From the NCBI GenBank assembly GCA_049517675.1, contig JBEKRV010000010.1, positions 29,202 to 93,201 of the forward strand: a DNA stretch of 64,000 nt, in the 5' to 3' direction. The DNA comes from Bog-756 sp049517675. Lineage in GTDB: Bacteria; Actinomycetota; Acidimicrobiia; Acidimicrobiales; RAAP-2. This document shows, in pieces, positions 1 through 7,893 of the stretch. Positions within the stretch are counted from its first letter, which is position 1. The number at the start of each line of letters is the position of its first letter. Under the pieces are notes generated by a model that was given only the letters and a program-made list of their open reading frames with translations, was not told the origin of the DNA and did not search any database. The position numbers were made by a program, and so were the translations under genes.

Positions 1-163
1 TCGACGCAGGGTCGAAGGGAGACGGATAGCTCTGGGTCACCGTCCAGGCGGCAGATGACGAGGCCGACGCCGGACTGGCCGGCAGACAGAGAGCCACCCC
101 CGAGCCGATGAGGACGGCGACCGACACGCACCGCAAGGCGCCAACTCTCCATGAATGCCCCAC
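1..163 (-). CDS. Secreted protein, N-terminal fragment (runs off left edge)
   Basis: Only about 54 codons are in the window, so the function is unknown. Reading leftwards from a GTG at 163, the product begins MGHSWRVGALRCVSVAVLIG, then continues with a hydrophobic stretch and an Ala/Ser/Pro-rich segment ending near ASPASA. This is a typical Sec signal peptide with a likely cut around residue 34, so the mature protein is probably exported. A GGAGG lies about 6 nt upstream of the GTG, which decides the start. The gene follows fmt on the same strand after a 204-bp gap and is probably a separate unit. Codon use is like its neighbours. Confidence 0.65.
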   Translation of the reverse strand, partial: MGHSWRVGALRCVSVAVLIGSGVALCLPASPASASSSAAWTVTQSYPSPFDPAS

Positions 164-321
164 CTGGACCTCCGCCGTAGGTACCACCCGAGCTGGCGAC
201 TCTATCGGCTCCATCGGCTCGCCGCATCCGTGGGGGCCTGGGTACCGGTGCGGCTTCGAAACCAGATGTCGAGGTGGCCGTCGGAGTTCGGGCCTCGTGC
301 AGTCGACGTCCCCTCGACGAT

Positions 322-346
322 GGTCCGGTACCGGTGGGTCCGGACC
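322..346 (-). terminator. Possible hairpin terminator after fmt
   Basis: A perfect 7-bp inverted repeat (GGTCCGG at 322-328, CCGGACC at 340-346) with an 11-nt loop lies 22 nt beyond the fmt stop. There is no T-tract, as is common in high-GC actinobacteria, so this is a weak call. The rest of the 164-367 gap shows nothing else recognisable apart from the ribosome site of the gene at 163. Confidence 0.3.
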
Positions 347-367
347 GACGCGTGACCCGGAGTACGG

Positions 368-1249
368 TCAGCTGCCCAGCCGGTCGCCGGGACCGGGATG
401 CACGCCGTGGAGCCACGAGGCGGCGTCCATGGGTCGCTTCCCCTCGGGCTGGACGGTACGCAGTTCGAGCCGGCTACCCCCTCCGGCCCCGACCGTGGTC
501 CCGAGGAGCTCTCCCGGCCCGAGCGCCGCGCCGTCGCCGTCGGCCGGCCCGGCCGACAGCACACGGAGACGCCTGCCGTGGAACTTCGTCCACGCCCTGC
601 CGAGCCGCACGACGCGGCGCAGGTGCAGCGCCGGTTCCTCCCAGTCGAGCTCGAGCTCGTGGGGGCTGAGCTTCTCGGCGTAGGTGGGGTTGCCCGCCTG
701 CTCGTGGGGGACGGGCAACCCGGTCCGCCCGTCGACCAGGTACTCCTCCAGCATCCGGCAGCCGATGGCCACCAGCCGGGCCCGCAGCTCGTCGACCGTC
801 TCCTCGGGATCGATCTCGGTCGCCTCCTCGGCGTACACGGGTCCGGTGTCGAGGCCGGCCTCCAGCGCCATGAGGCAGACGCCGGTCTCGGCGTCGCCCT
901 CGAGGAGCGCCCGCTCCACCGGTGCGGCGCCCCGCCACCGGGGCAGCAACGAGAAGTGGAGGTTCACCATGGGGAGTCGCTCCAGCACGGCGACCGGGAC
1001 GATGCGGCCGTAGGCCACGACGACGCCGAGTTCGGCACCCACGGTCGTGGCCTCGTGCAGGTCGTCGGTGACGGGCAGCCCCAGCTCCACCGCCGCCACC
1101 TTGACCGGCGAGGGCACCAGCGCGCTCCCCCGGCCCCGTCGCTTGTCGGCACGCGACACCACCATGGTCACGTCGTGGCCGGACGCCACCAGGGTGCGCA
1201 GCGGGGGGACGGCGGCTTCGGGGGTTCCGAGGAAGACCAGACGGGCCAT
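368..1249 (-). CDS. fmt: Methionyl-tRNA formyltransferase
   Basis: Formylates the methionine on initiator tRNA using 10-formyltetrahydrofolate; cytoplasmic, needed for normal bacterial initiation. The 293-residue protein starts MARLVFLGTPEAAVPPL, the usual Rossmann start of the formyltransferase fold. The catalytic stretch NLHFSLLPRWRGAAP gives Asn96, His98 and Ser100, and Asp134 in GLDTGPVY completes the triad with the same 38-residue Asn-Asp spacing as in E. coli. The C-terminal tRNA-binding domain follows from about residue 200. Slightly shorter than the E. coli enzyme (315). It is last in the mihF-to-fmt run, 70 bp after def, the enzyme that later removes the formyl group. Confidence 0.97.
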   Translation of the reverse strand: MARLVFLGTPEAAVPPLRTLVASGHDVTMVVSRADKRRGRGSALVPSPVKVAAVELGLPVTDDLHEATTVGAELGVVVAYGRIVPVAVLERLPMVNLHFSLLPRWRGAAPVERALLEGDAETGVCLMALEAGLDTGPVYAEEATEIDPEETVDELRARLVAIGCRMLEEYLVDGRTGLPVPHEQAGNPTYAEKLSPHELELDWEEPALHLRRVVRLGRAWTKFHGRRLRVLSAGPADGDGAALGPGELLGTTVGAGGGSRLELRTVQPEGKRPMDAASWLHGVHPGPGDRLGS

Positions 1250-1319
1250 GTCCGGCGACGCTAGCGGCCCTGGTGCCGCCGGCCGCGTCCGGGACGGCGG
1301 AGCGGGCGAACGGTCCGGC

Positions 1320-1865
1320 TCAGACGGCCCGGTCGGTGCCCACGGTCACGAGCTTCGCCTCCATGGCCGTCGTGTCGAGGCCCATCGCCCGGTCGCGCAG
1401 GATCCGGAGCGCCTGCTTGCGCATCTCCTCGTCGAGGCGCTCGACCATCAGCACGCCGTTGAGGTGGTCCACCTCGTGCTGGAACATCCGTCCCATGAAG
1501 TCGTCGGCCTCGATGGTCACTTCGTTGCCCTCGAGGTCGTAACCGCGCAGGAGGACGGTCTCGGGCCGTAGGATCCCGATGCGCAGGCCCGGGATCGACA
1601 GGCAGGCCTCGTCGTGCCAGAGCTCGCCGGAGGACTCCACGATCTCGGGGTTGATAACGGCCTGCGGTCCGTCGTCGAGCTCGTAGACGAACAGCCGGCG
1701 CTGGACCCCGACCTGCGGCGCGGCCAGACCGGCACCCACCGCCTCGTGCATGGTCTCCACCATGTCGTCGACCAGCTTCACCAGCGAGCCGTCGACATCG
1801 TCGACCGGTTTGGCGACCTGACGGAGCACGGGGTCGCCGTAGGTGCGGACCGCGTAGGAGGACAT
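1320..1865 (-). CDS. def: Peptide deformylase
   Basis: Removes the N-formyl group from nascent proteins; a ribosome-associated metalloenzyme, usually Fe(II). The 181-residue protein shows the three family motifs in order: GAGLAAPQ (residues 44-51), EACLS with the metal-binding Cys88, and QHEVDH with His130, Glu131 and His134. The second motif normally reads EGCLS, so Gly is replaced by Ala, a conservative change beside the metal ligand. The C-terminal extension after the HExxH helix is usual in actinobacteria. The def-fmt pair is a conserved functional couple. The ATG at 1865 sits 42 bp after the priA stop. Confidence 0.96.
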   Translation of the reverse strand: MSSYAVRTYGDPVLRQVAKPVDDVDGSLVKLVDDMVETMHEAVGAGLAAPQVGVQRRLFVYELDDGPQAVINPEIVESSGELWHDEACLSIPGLRIGILRPETVLLRGYDLEGNEVTIEADDFMGRMFQHEVDHLNGVLMVERLDEEMRKQALRILRDRAMGLDTTAMEAKLVTVGTDRAV

Positions 1866-1907
1866 GTGCCCATTCTACGGCACGGCGCGCGCGTTCCGGC
1901 CAACCGG

Positions 1908-3698
1908 TCACACGTCCGTCGGGTCGACCTCCACCCGCAGGCGCCCGGCCGGTCGGGCCACGGCGGCGAGTCCGTCGGCCAGTGCGCCGTGGTCGCGGGC
2001 GCGCACCATGAACCGTTCGGTGTCGATCCCCGAGATCTCGAGGCCGGTGACACCGCGGAGACCCTCGGCGTACTCCGGTGCCCCGGGACCCCGCACCGTG
2101 GCCAGGGCCCCGAAGGGCGGCAGTCCGAGCTGGCGCCGGAGCGGCCGTTCGGCCTCGACCAGCAGGCCGGGGTCGGCGTGGACGGCTGCGGCCAGCACCT
2201 CGTGGCCGGCCATCCGGGTCTGGACCAGCAGCCGGCCGCCGCCGTGGTGGGCACCGACCACCCGGGCGGCGCGGGCCAGCAGGGCCAGCGCCTCCTCGGC
2301 CGCCCCGAAGCGCGGGGCCAGGAGGTGCTGGTCGAAGTCGAGGAAGGCCACCAGGCCGGCGTGGTCGACCCGGTGGAGCGCGGCTTCCGTGCCCACCACC
2401 AGGCGACCCTCCTCCGCCCGCTCGGACGGGTCCGTTCCCGCCGTCACCTCGACGGCGGGCGTGCCGAGCAGGGCGGCCAGCTCCTCGGTGGCACGCGACA
2501 CGCCGATGCGCAGTGACTTGAGCCTGGTCGAGTCGCAGGCGGCGCACACCGCGGGACGGGTCTCCCCGCACCTGCCGCACGTCAGCGTCCCGGCCGCCTC
2601 TGCCTGCGCCACCGCCCCGCCGCACCTGGTGCAGCGGGCCAGCTCCCCGCACGACCGGCAGGCCAGGACCCGGACCCGGCCGGTCCGGTTCAGCACGCAC
2701 ACCACCCTGCCGCCCGGCCGGTCGAGCTCGCTGCGGGCGGCCGTCGACAGGCGGTGCGAGAACAGGCCGGTGCGGGGGTCGTCACCGGTCCGGTCGACCA
2801 CCTCGACCACCGGCCACCCTCGGCGCTCGACGGCCCGCTCCGTCGTGACCAGGGCACGTCCCTCGGTGAGGACCAGCGTGGGGCAGGGACTGACCAGCAC
2901 CACGGGGGCACCGTCGCGACGGCCCCGTTCGACCACCACGTCCACCGCCGACCAGGTCGGTGCCCGCTCCTCCCGGTAGGCCTCGTCGTGGGCGTCGAGC
3001 ACCACCGCGGCGCGCAGTCGCTCGATCGGGGCCCAGGCGGCCGCCCGGGTGCCCACGACGACGTGACCGCCCACCCGGGCCCGTGCCCAGTCGTCGGGCA
3101 GCACGGCGACGGGGATCCCGGCGCCGCGCAGCCGGACGGCCAGGTGGTCCGCCCTCCCCCGGGACGGTGCCACCACCAGCACGCCGTCGGGTCCGGTGCG
3201 GTGCACCAGCTCGAGCACGAGCAGGACCGCATCGAGGGACGGGGCCAGGCGGACCACCGAGCCCCCCGCCGCGGCGAGCGCGCCGTCCACCAGCGCGACC
3301 GCCCCGCCCCCGGGCGACTCCGGCCGCCGGCCGTCTCCGTGCGGAGAGGGCCCGTCGGGCAACGAGCGGACGACCCGGGGCGGGGAGGACGTCCCGAGGA
3401 ACGACGACACCGGCCCGGCCCAGCGCCACGCCGCCCACTCGGCGAGCGAGACGACGGACGCCGGCGGGCCGTGGCCGCTCGACGCGGCGATGTCCAGCGT
3501 GTGGAGGTCAGGATCGGGGACGACGTCGTCCTCCACCACCCAGGCGGCCACCCGGCGCCCGTGCAGGGGGATGCGCACCCTGCTCCCGACCGTCACGGCA
3601 TCGGCCAGCGTGGGCGGCACCGAGTAGTCGAAGCGACGGTGGATGGCGGGTACGTCGGGGACCACCCGCACCACGCGGCGGTCCGGACCCCCGGTCAT
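1908..3698 (-). CDS. priA: Primosomal protein N' (PriA-like, helicase motifs degenerate)
   Basis: PriA recognises stalled forks and reloads the replisome. The 596-residue protein has the 3'-DNA-binding domain at the N-terminus (about 1-100), a helicase-like region and a zinc-binding cluster with paired cysteines (CRSCGELARCTRC, then CGRC and CAAC, about residues 345-395). The ATPase motifs are not intact: no GxxxxGK(S/T) is found where Walker A should be, and the DExH box appears as LDAHDEAYREE. Loss of the ATPase is known for actinobacterial PriA, so a structural, non-helicase role is likely. The ATG at 3698 was chosen because homology begins there; the frame stays open far upstream across metK. 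It lies 41 bp after metK. Confidence 0.9.
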   Translation of the reverse strand: MTGGPDRRVVRVVPDVPAIHRRFDYSVPPTLADAVTVGSRVRIPLHGRRVAAWVVEDDVVPDPDLHTLDIAASSGHGPPASVVSLAEWAAWRWAGPVSSFLGTSSPPRVVRSLPDGPSPHGDGRRPESPGGGAVALVDGALAAAGGSVVRLAPSLDAVLLVLELVHRTGPDGVLVVAPSRGRADHLAVRLRGAGIPVAVLPDDWARARVGGHVVVGTRAAAWAPIERLRAAVVLDAHDEAYREERAPTWSAVDVVVERGRRDGAPVVLVSPCPTLVLTEGRALVTTERAVERRGWPVVEVVDRTGDDPRTGLFSHRLSTAARSELDRPGGRVVCVLNRTGRVRVLACRSCGELARCTRCGGAVAQAEAAGTLTCGRCGETRPAVCAACDSTRLKSLRIGVSRATEELAALLGTPAVEVTAGTDPSERAEEGRLVVGTEAALHRVDHAGLVAFLDFDQHLLAPRFGAAEEALALLARAARVVGAHHGGGRLLVQTRMAGHEVLAAAVHADPGLLVEAERPLRRQLGLPPFGALATVRGPGAPEYAEGLRGVTGLEISGIDTERFMVRARDHGALADGLAAVARPAGRLRVEVDPTDV

Positions 3699-3739
3699 GG
3701 CGTCCCCGCCGGTGGCGGCCGACGGTCGTGGTGCGCCGG

Positions 3740-4936
3740 TCAGAGGCCGAGCGCCTGCTTCAGGTCGTCGGCCCGGGAGGTCTCCTCCCAGGTGAAGTCC
3801 TTCTCGGCCCGGCCGAAGTGCCCGTACGCGGCCGTCTTCCGGTAGATCGGGCGCTTGAGGTCGAGATCGCGCACGATGGCCGCCGGTCGGAGGTCGAAGA
3901 CCTCGTCCACCGCCTTGGCGATGGCCTCCGGGTCGACCTTCTCGGTCCCGAACGTCTCGACCAGCAGCGACACCGGACGGGCCACGCCGATGGCGTAGGC
4001 GACCTGGACCTCGCAACGGGCGGCGGCCCCGGCGGCGACGACGTTCTTCGCCACCCAGCGGGCCGCATAGGCGGCGGAGCGGTCCACCTTGGACGGATCC
4101 TTGCCCGAGAACGCACCACCGCCGTGGCGGGCCATGCCGCCGTAGGTGTCGACGATGATCTTGCGTCCGGTCAGCCCGGTGTCGGCATGGGGCCCGCCCA
4201 GCTCGAACACGCCCGTCGGATTGGCCAGCACCCGCAGGTTCGACGCGTCCAGCTCGGGCGGCAGCAGCGGGTTGATCACGTTCGCCCGCAGGTCGGGCAG
4301 GAGCAGGGTCTCGAGGTCGATGCCCGGGTCGTGCTGGGTGGAGATGAGCACCGTCTCCAGGGCGATCGGCCGACCGTCCTCGTAGGTGACGCTGACCTGG
4401 GTCTTGCCGTCGGGCCGGAGGTACGGCAGCGTCCCGACCCTGCGCACCTGGGCCAGGCGCTGGGCGAGGCGGTGGGCCAGCCAGATCGGCAGCGGCATGA
4501 GGTCGGGCGTCTCGTCGCACGCGTATCCGAACATCATCCCCTGGTCACCCGCGCCCTGGGCGTTCAACAGGTCCTCACCGCCGCTGCCGGACCGGACCTC
4601 GAACGCCTTGTCGACGCCCTGGCCGATGTCGGGTGACTGCTCGTCGAGCGAGACGATGACGCCGCAGGTGTTGCCGTCGATGCCGTAGGCGTCGTCGTCG
4701 TACCCGATGTCGAGGACGGTCTGGCGCACCAGCTTCGGGATGTCGACGTAGGTGGAGGTGGTGATCTCCCCCGCCACCAGCACCAGCCCGGTGGTGAGGA
4801 GCGTCTCGCAGGCGACGCGGCTGTCAGGATCGTCGGCGAGCAGCGCGTCCAGCACCGAGTCCGAGATCTGGTCGGCCATCTTGTCGGGGTGCCCCTCGGT
4901 AACGGACTCCGAGGTGAAGGTGTATCGGCTGCTCAC
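3740..4936 (-). CDS. metK: S-adenosylmethionine synthase
   Basis: Makes S-adenosylmethionine from methionine and ATP, releasing phosphate and pyrophosphate. The 398-residue length fits the family. Conserved motifs include TSESVTEGHPDKMADQISD near the N-terminus, GAGDQGMMFGYA around residue 130 (methionine and ATP site), and the phosphate-binding loop GGGAFSGKDPSKVDRS around residue 270. The SYTDLE-type C-terminal region is intact. It sits between coaBC and priA as in other actinobacteria. The 183-bp upstream gap suggests its own promoter. Confidence 0.98.
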   Translation of the reverse strand: MSSRYTFTSESVTEGHPDKMADQISDSVLDALLADDPDSRVACETLLTTGLVLVAGEITTSTYVDIPKLVRQTVLDIGYDDDAYGIDGNTCGVIVSLDEQSPDIGQGVDKAFEVRSGSGGEDLLNAQGAGDQGMMFGYACDETPDLMPLPIWLAHRLAQRLAQVRRVGTLPYLRPDGKTQVSVTYEDGRPIALETVLISTQHDPGIDLETLLLPDLRANVINPLLPPELDASNLRVLANPTGVFELGGPHADTGLTGRKIIVDTYGGMARHGGGAFSGKDPSKVDRSAAYAARWVAKNVVAAGAAARCEVQVAYAIGVARPVSLLVETFGTEKVDPEAIAKAVDEVFDLRPAAIVRDLDLKRPIYRKTAAYGHFGRAEKDFTWEETSRADDLKQALGL

Positions 4937-5119
4937 GGCTGTTCCATCCTTGCTCGTCTGGTGGGATCGTCCGGTCGTCGTGCGCCCGGACGGCGCCGAC
5001 GGTCGGTCCTGCTGGCGATGATGCGATCCGGTGGCGACCCGGAGGGCCGTCGGTGCGGTGCCACCCCGGGCCCGGGCCCGGTCGGAAGGACAACGCTACC
5101 CGCGGGCGGCGCGCCACCG
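4937..5119 (-). promoter_or_regulatory. Leader/promoter region of metK, no motif recognised
   Basis: This is the largest gap inside the mihF-fmt run and precedes metK, so a promoter or leader is expected. I looked for SAM-riboswitch-like paired elements and for a clear -35/-10 pair and found neither. The region is GC-rich, with short C/G runs such as CCCGGGCCCGGGCCCGG near 5067-5083 that could form a hairpin just after the coaBC stop. Confidence 0.3.
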
Positions 5120-6379
5120 CTAGGTGCCGGGTCCCCCGATCAGCGGGGCGACCCTGTCCAGGACGGCGTCGGCGACCTCGCCCTTGGAGGCCAGGGGAAC
5201 GGTGGTGACGGTCCCGTCGGCGCCCAGGATGGTCACGGCGTTCGTGTCGTGGTCGAAGCCCACCTGCGGCGCGGACACGTCGTTGGCCACCATGAGGTCG
5301 ACGCCCTTGGCCACCAGCTTGGCCCGGGCCCGTTCGGACACGTCGTCGGTCTCCGCGGCGAACCCGACCAGCACCTGTCCCGGCCTCCGGCGCCGGCCCA
5401 ACTCGGCCAGGATGTCGTTGGTGGCCTCGAGGACGAGGTCGGGGATCCCATCGGCCTTGTGGAGCTTGACGTCGGCGGCGACCTTGGGACGGAAGTCGGC
5501 CACCGCGGCCGCCATCACGACCACGTCGGCGTCCGCGGATCGGGCCAGCATGGCCGCCTCCATCTGGGCGGCCGTCTCGACCTCCACCACCTCGACGCCG
5601 GACGGTCGTGGATGGCTGCTCGTGGTCACGAGCACCACGTCGGCCCCCCTCCGGGCGGCCGCCGCGGCGATGGCGTGGCCCTGCTTGCCCGAGGACCGGT
5701 TCGTGATGAACCGCACGGGGTCGATGGCTTCGCGGGTGCCGCCGGCCGACACCAGGACGTGGACGCCGGAGAGATCGCCGACCGGACGGCCGCGGCCGCC
5801 ACGCGCCCGTTCCAGGAGCACCAGGACGGCCTCGACGATGGTGGCCGGCTCGGCCATGCGTCCCGAACCGGTGTCACCACCGGCCAGACGGCCCACTTCG
5901 GGTGGGACGACCGACACGCCGCGGGCCACCAGCGTGGCCAGATTGTCGCGGACCGACGGGTGCTCCCACATCTCGGTGTGCATCGCCGGGCACACCACGA
6001 CGGCGGCCCGCGTCGCCACCAGGGTGGTGGTCAGCAGGTCGTCGGCGATCCCCGCGGCGTAGCGGGCCAGCAGGTCGGCCGTGGCCGGTGCGACCACGAT
6101 CAGGTCCGCCCGTTGACCGAGTCGCGTGTGGGGGATCGGCAACGCCTCGTCCCACACGCTCGTCTGGGTGGGTTCGGAGCCGAGGGCGTCGAAGGTGGCA
6201 CGACCGACGAAACGGGTGGCCCGCTCGGTCATCACCGGGGCCACGTGCACCCCGGCGTCGACCAGCCGGCGACAGACCTCGACGGCCTTGTAGGCGGCGA
6301 TGCCCGCGGACACGCCGAGCACGACGACGGGACCGTCGCCCCCCTCTGGACGGTCCCCGCCCGGTGTCACCTGTCCCAC
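5120..6379 (-). CDS. coaBC: Bifunctional phosphopantothenoylcysteine decarboxylase / phosphopantothenate-cysteine ligase
   Basis: Two consecutive steps of coenzyme A synthesis in one 419-residue protein. The N-terminal flavoprotein CoaC domain starts VVVLGVSAGIAAYKAVEVCR and carries the active-site His in PIPHTR. The C-terminal CoaB domain has SAGGTREAIDPVRFITNRSS and the catalytic-Lys region AAVADFRPK. Two CoaC motifs differ from E. coli: PAMHTEMW (His for Asn in PxMNxxMW) and LAGGDTGSGRM, where the mobile-loop Cys is absent. I believe related actinobacterial proteins share these changes. The GTG at 6379 is preceded by GGGGGAG. The gene lies between rpoZ and metK, as is usual. Confidence 0.95.
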   Translation of the reverse strand: MGQVTPGGDRPEGGDGPVVVLGVSAGIAAYKAVEVCRRLVDAGVHVAPVMTERATRFVGRATFDALGSEPTQTSVWDEALPIPHTRLGQRADLIVVAPATADLLARYAAGIADDLLTTTLVATRAAVVVCPAMHTEMWEHPSVRDNLATLVARGVSVVPPEVGRLAGGDTGSGRMAEPATIVEAVLVLLERARGGRGRPVGDLSGVHVLVSAGGTREAIDPVRFITNRSSGKQGHAIAAAAARRGADVVLVTTSSHPRPSGVEVVEVETAAQMEAAMLARSADADVVVMAAAVADFRPKVAADVKLHKADGIPDLVLEATNDILAELGRRRRPGQVLVGFAAETDDVSERARAKLVAKGVDLMVANDVSAPQVGFDHDTNAVTILGADGTVTTVPLASKGEVADAVLDRVAPLIGGPGT

Positions 6380-6428
6380 GGCACTCCCCCCGCACGCCCG
6401 ACCCCGGCCTCGCTGCCGGGGCGGCGCG

Positions 6429-6806
6429 TCACTCGGCGGACTGGTCCTTGTCGGCGGCGATGGCTTCGGCCACGGCCTCTTCGACGGCCAGCTCGACCGC
6501 GCCCTCGATCAGGGCCAACGCGGCGGCCTCGGCGGCCTCGGCGGCGGCGATCTCCTCGGGATCCGGACGCGAGTAGGTGGCCTTGCCCGCGGCGATCTCC
6601 TCGAAGGCGATGGAGAGCGGCTTGCCCGACGCCGACGCGACCTGCGGCGGCACGACCACGCCGATGCCCTCGCCCAGCGAGTTGTAGTAGCTGTTGACCT
6701 GCCGCGCCCGACGTGAGGCCAGCGCCACCAGGGTGAACTTGGAGTCGACCTTGTCGAGGAGCTCCTCGATCGGCGGGTCCATCAGGGTGATCGGGTTCTG
6801 GGCCAT
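6429..6806 (-). CDS. rpoZ: RNA polymerase omega subunit
   Basis: Omega helps fold and hold the beta-prime subunit of RNA polymerase. The 125-residue protein begins MAQNPITLMDPPIEELLDKV and contains the conserved SKFTLVALASRRARQVN helix, followed by the actinobacterial KPLSIAFEEIAAGKATY segment. The C-terminal third is a long Ala/Glu-rich helix (AAAEAAEAAALALIEGAVEL), longer than in Mycobacterium. The ATG at 6806 has GAAGGA 8 nt upstream. It sits between gmk and coaBC in the conserved order. Confidence 0.95.
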   Translation of the reverse strand: MAQNPITLMDPPIEELLDKVDSKFTLVALASRRARQVNSYYNSLGEGIGVVVPPQVASASGKPLSIAFEEIAAGKATYSRPDPEEIAAAEAAEAAALALIEGAVELAVEEAVAEAIAADKDQSAE

Positions 6807-6876
6807 CACGATCCTTCGGGCATGTCGGGGGATGGGAGGCGGCCGGGATGCCGGCCGACGTTTCGCCCCTCGGCCC

Positions 6877-7464
6877 CTAGCGGGAGCCCGAGCGACGGAG
6901 GGCCAGTATAGAGGCCACATCGGCGGTGGCCTGCGTAACCGAGTCGTTGACCACCACTGCGTCGGCGATCCCCCGCCCCCCCTGCTCCTCGGCCGCCCCC
7001 TCCGCCAGGCGTCGGGCGATGTGGTCCTCGGTGTCCCCGCGGGACCGCAGCCGCGACTCCTGGACCTCCGGCGACGGGGGGAGCAGCAGGATCAGGGTCG
7101 CGTCCGGGCGCAGACGCCGGACCTGCCGGGCTCCCTGGAGGTCGATCTCGAGGAGGACGTCACGGCCGGGGACGGGGTCGCTGACCGGCGTGCCGTAGAG
7201 GTTGCCGAGGTACTCGGCCCACTCGAAGAATCCCCCGGCCGCCACCCGGGCCTCGAACGCCTGTCGGTCGACGAACACGTAGGCGTCGTCGGCCTCGCCG
7301 ACCCGCCTCGGACGGGTCGTCCACGATCGGCTGAGCCGCAGCCTCGGATCCGTCCTCACGAGCTCGGAGGCGATGGTCCCCTTGCCCGCTCCGCCGGGTC
7401 CGAAGAGGACGAAGATGTGCGAGACGTCGTCGGGCCCACCGGGGCCCGGGGCGGCCTCGTTCAG
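6877..7464 (-). CDS. gmk: Guanylate kinase, probable CTG start
   Basis: Phosphorylates GMP to GDP with ATP. The P-loop reads FGPGGAGKGT and is followed by the GMP-binding region (LSRSWTTRPRR, then VFVDRQAF and GGFFEWAEYLGNLYG) and LLEIDLQGARQ. The P-loop is upstream of the first ATG/GTG in frame (GTG near 7359), so the true start must be earlier. Between the P-loop and an in-frame TGA the only near-cognate start is a CTG at 7464, overlapping the mihF stop as CTGA, with GGGAG 8 nt upstream. From there the product is 195 residues, close to the family's usual 200 or so. The product is certain; the CTG start is inferred. Confidence 0.9.
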   Translation of the reverse strand: MNEAAPGPGGPDDVSHIFVLFGPGGAGKGTIASELVRTDPRLRLSRSWTTRPRRVGEADDAYVFVDRQAFEARVAAGGFFEWAEYLGNLYGTPVSDPVPGRDVLLEIDLQGARQVRRLRPDATLILLLPPSPEVQESRLRSRGDTEDHIARRLAEGAAEEQGGRGIADAVVVNDSVTQATADVASILALRRSGSR

Positions 7465-7778
7465 CGGGCGGTCTCCCGCAGGAGGGCCTCACGCTGGTTG
7501 GAGCCCAGACCTTGCAGCCGGCGGCTCTCGGAGATGCCCACGGTCTCCATCATGCGCCGGGCCTTGACCTTGCCGAGGCCGGGGAGCGACTCGAGCACGG
7601 AGAGCACCTTCATCTTTCCGACGGTCTCGTTCCCGTCGGCCATGGTGAGGAGCTCCGACAGGTTGATCGAGCCGAGCTTCAGCTTCTCCTTGACCTCGGC
7701 CCGCTCGCGGCGGACCTTGGCGGCCTTGGCCAGTGCGGCCTGGCGCTGTTCGGGCGTTAGTGCAGGCGGTTGCGGCAT
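7461..7778 (-). CDS. mihF: Actinobacterial integration host factor MihF
   Basis: A small DNA-binding nucleoid protein of actinobacteria, named for its requirement in phage L5 integration. The 105-residue product MPQPPALTPEQRQAALAKAA continues through a basic helix (RRERAEVKEKLK) to the helix-hairpin-helix-like segment LPGLGKVKARRMMETVGI, which contacts DNA. The ATG at 7778 is chosen because homology begins there. No Shine-Dalgarno precedes it, but TATCGT lies 8 nt upstream, so the transcript may start at or next to the ATG (leaderless). It heads the mihF-gmk-rpoZ-coaBC run and is divergent from pxpA. Confidence 0.93.
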   Translation of the reverse strand: MPQPPALTPEQRQAALAKAAKVRRERAEVKEKLKLGSINLSELLTMADGNETVGKMKVLSVLESLPGLGKVKARRMMETVGISESRRLQGLGSNQREALLRETAR

Positions 7779-7893
7779 GGCGGGAACGATAGCGCCTCGG
7801 AAGCTCCCGGTCATGTGGAGCCGGGGCGGGCCGGGCCGGACGGCGTGCGGCGCACCCGTCCACGGAGGTCCGGACCTGACCGATACTGGTGTC
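7779..7893. promoter_or_regulatory. Divergent promoter region mihF / pxpA
   Basis: For mihF (minus strand), TATCGT lies 8 nt before the ATG, with ATGACC 17 nt further up as a -35-like element. For pxpA (plus strand), GATACT (7882-7887) ends 6 nt before the GTG at 7894, which would also give a near-leaderless message. Both are visual matches only. Confidence 0.4.

Noticed and set aside
4937..5119. A SAM riboswitch before metK
   Set aside because: No conserved SAM-I, SAM-II or SAM-IV core or pseudoknot was visible, and actinobacterial metK genes often lack one.
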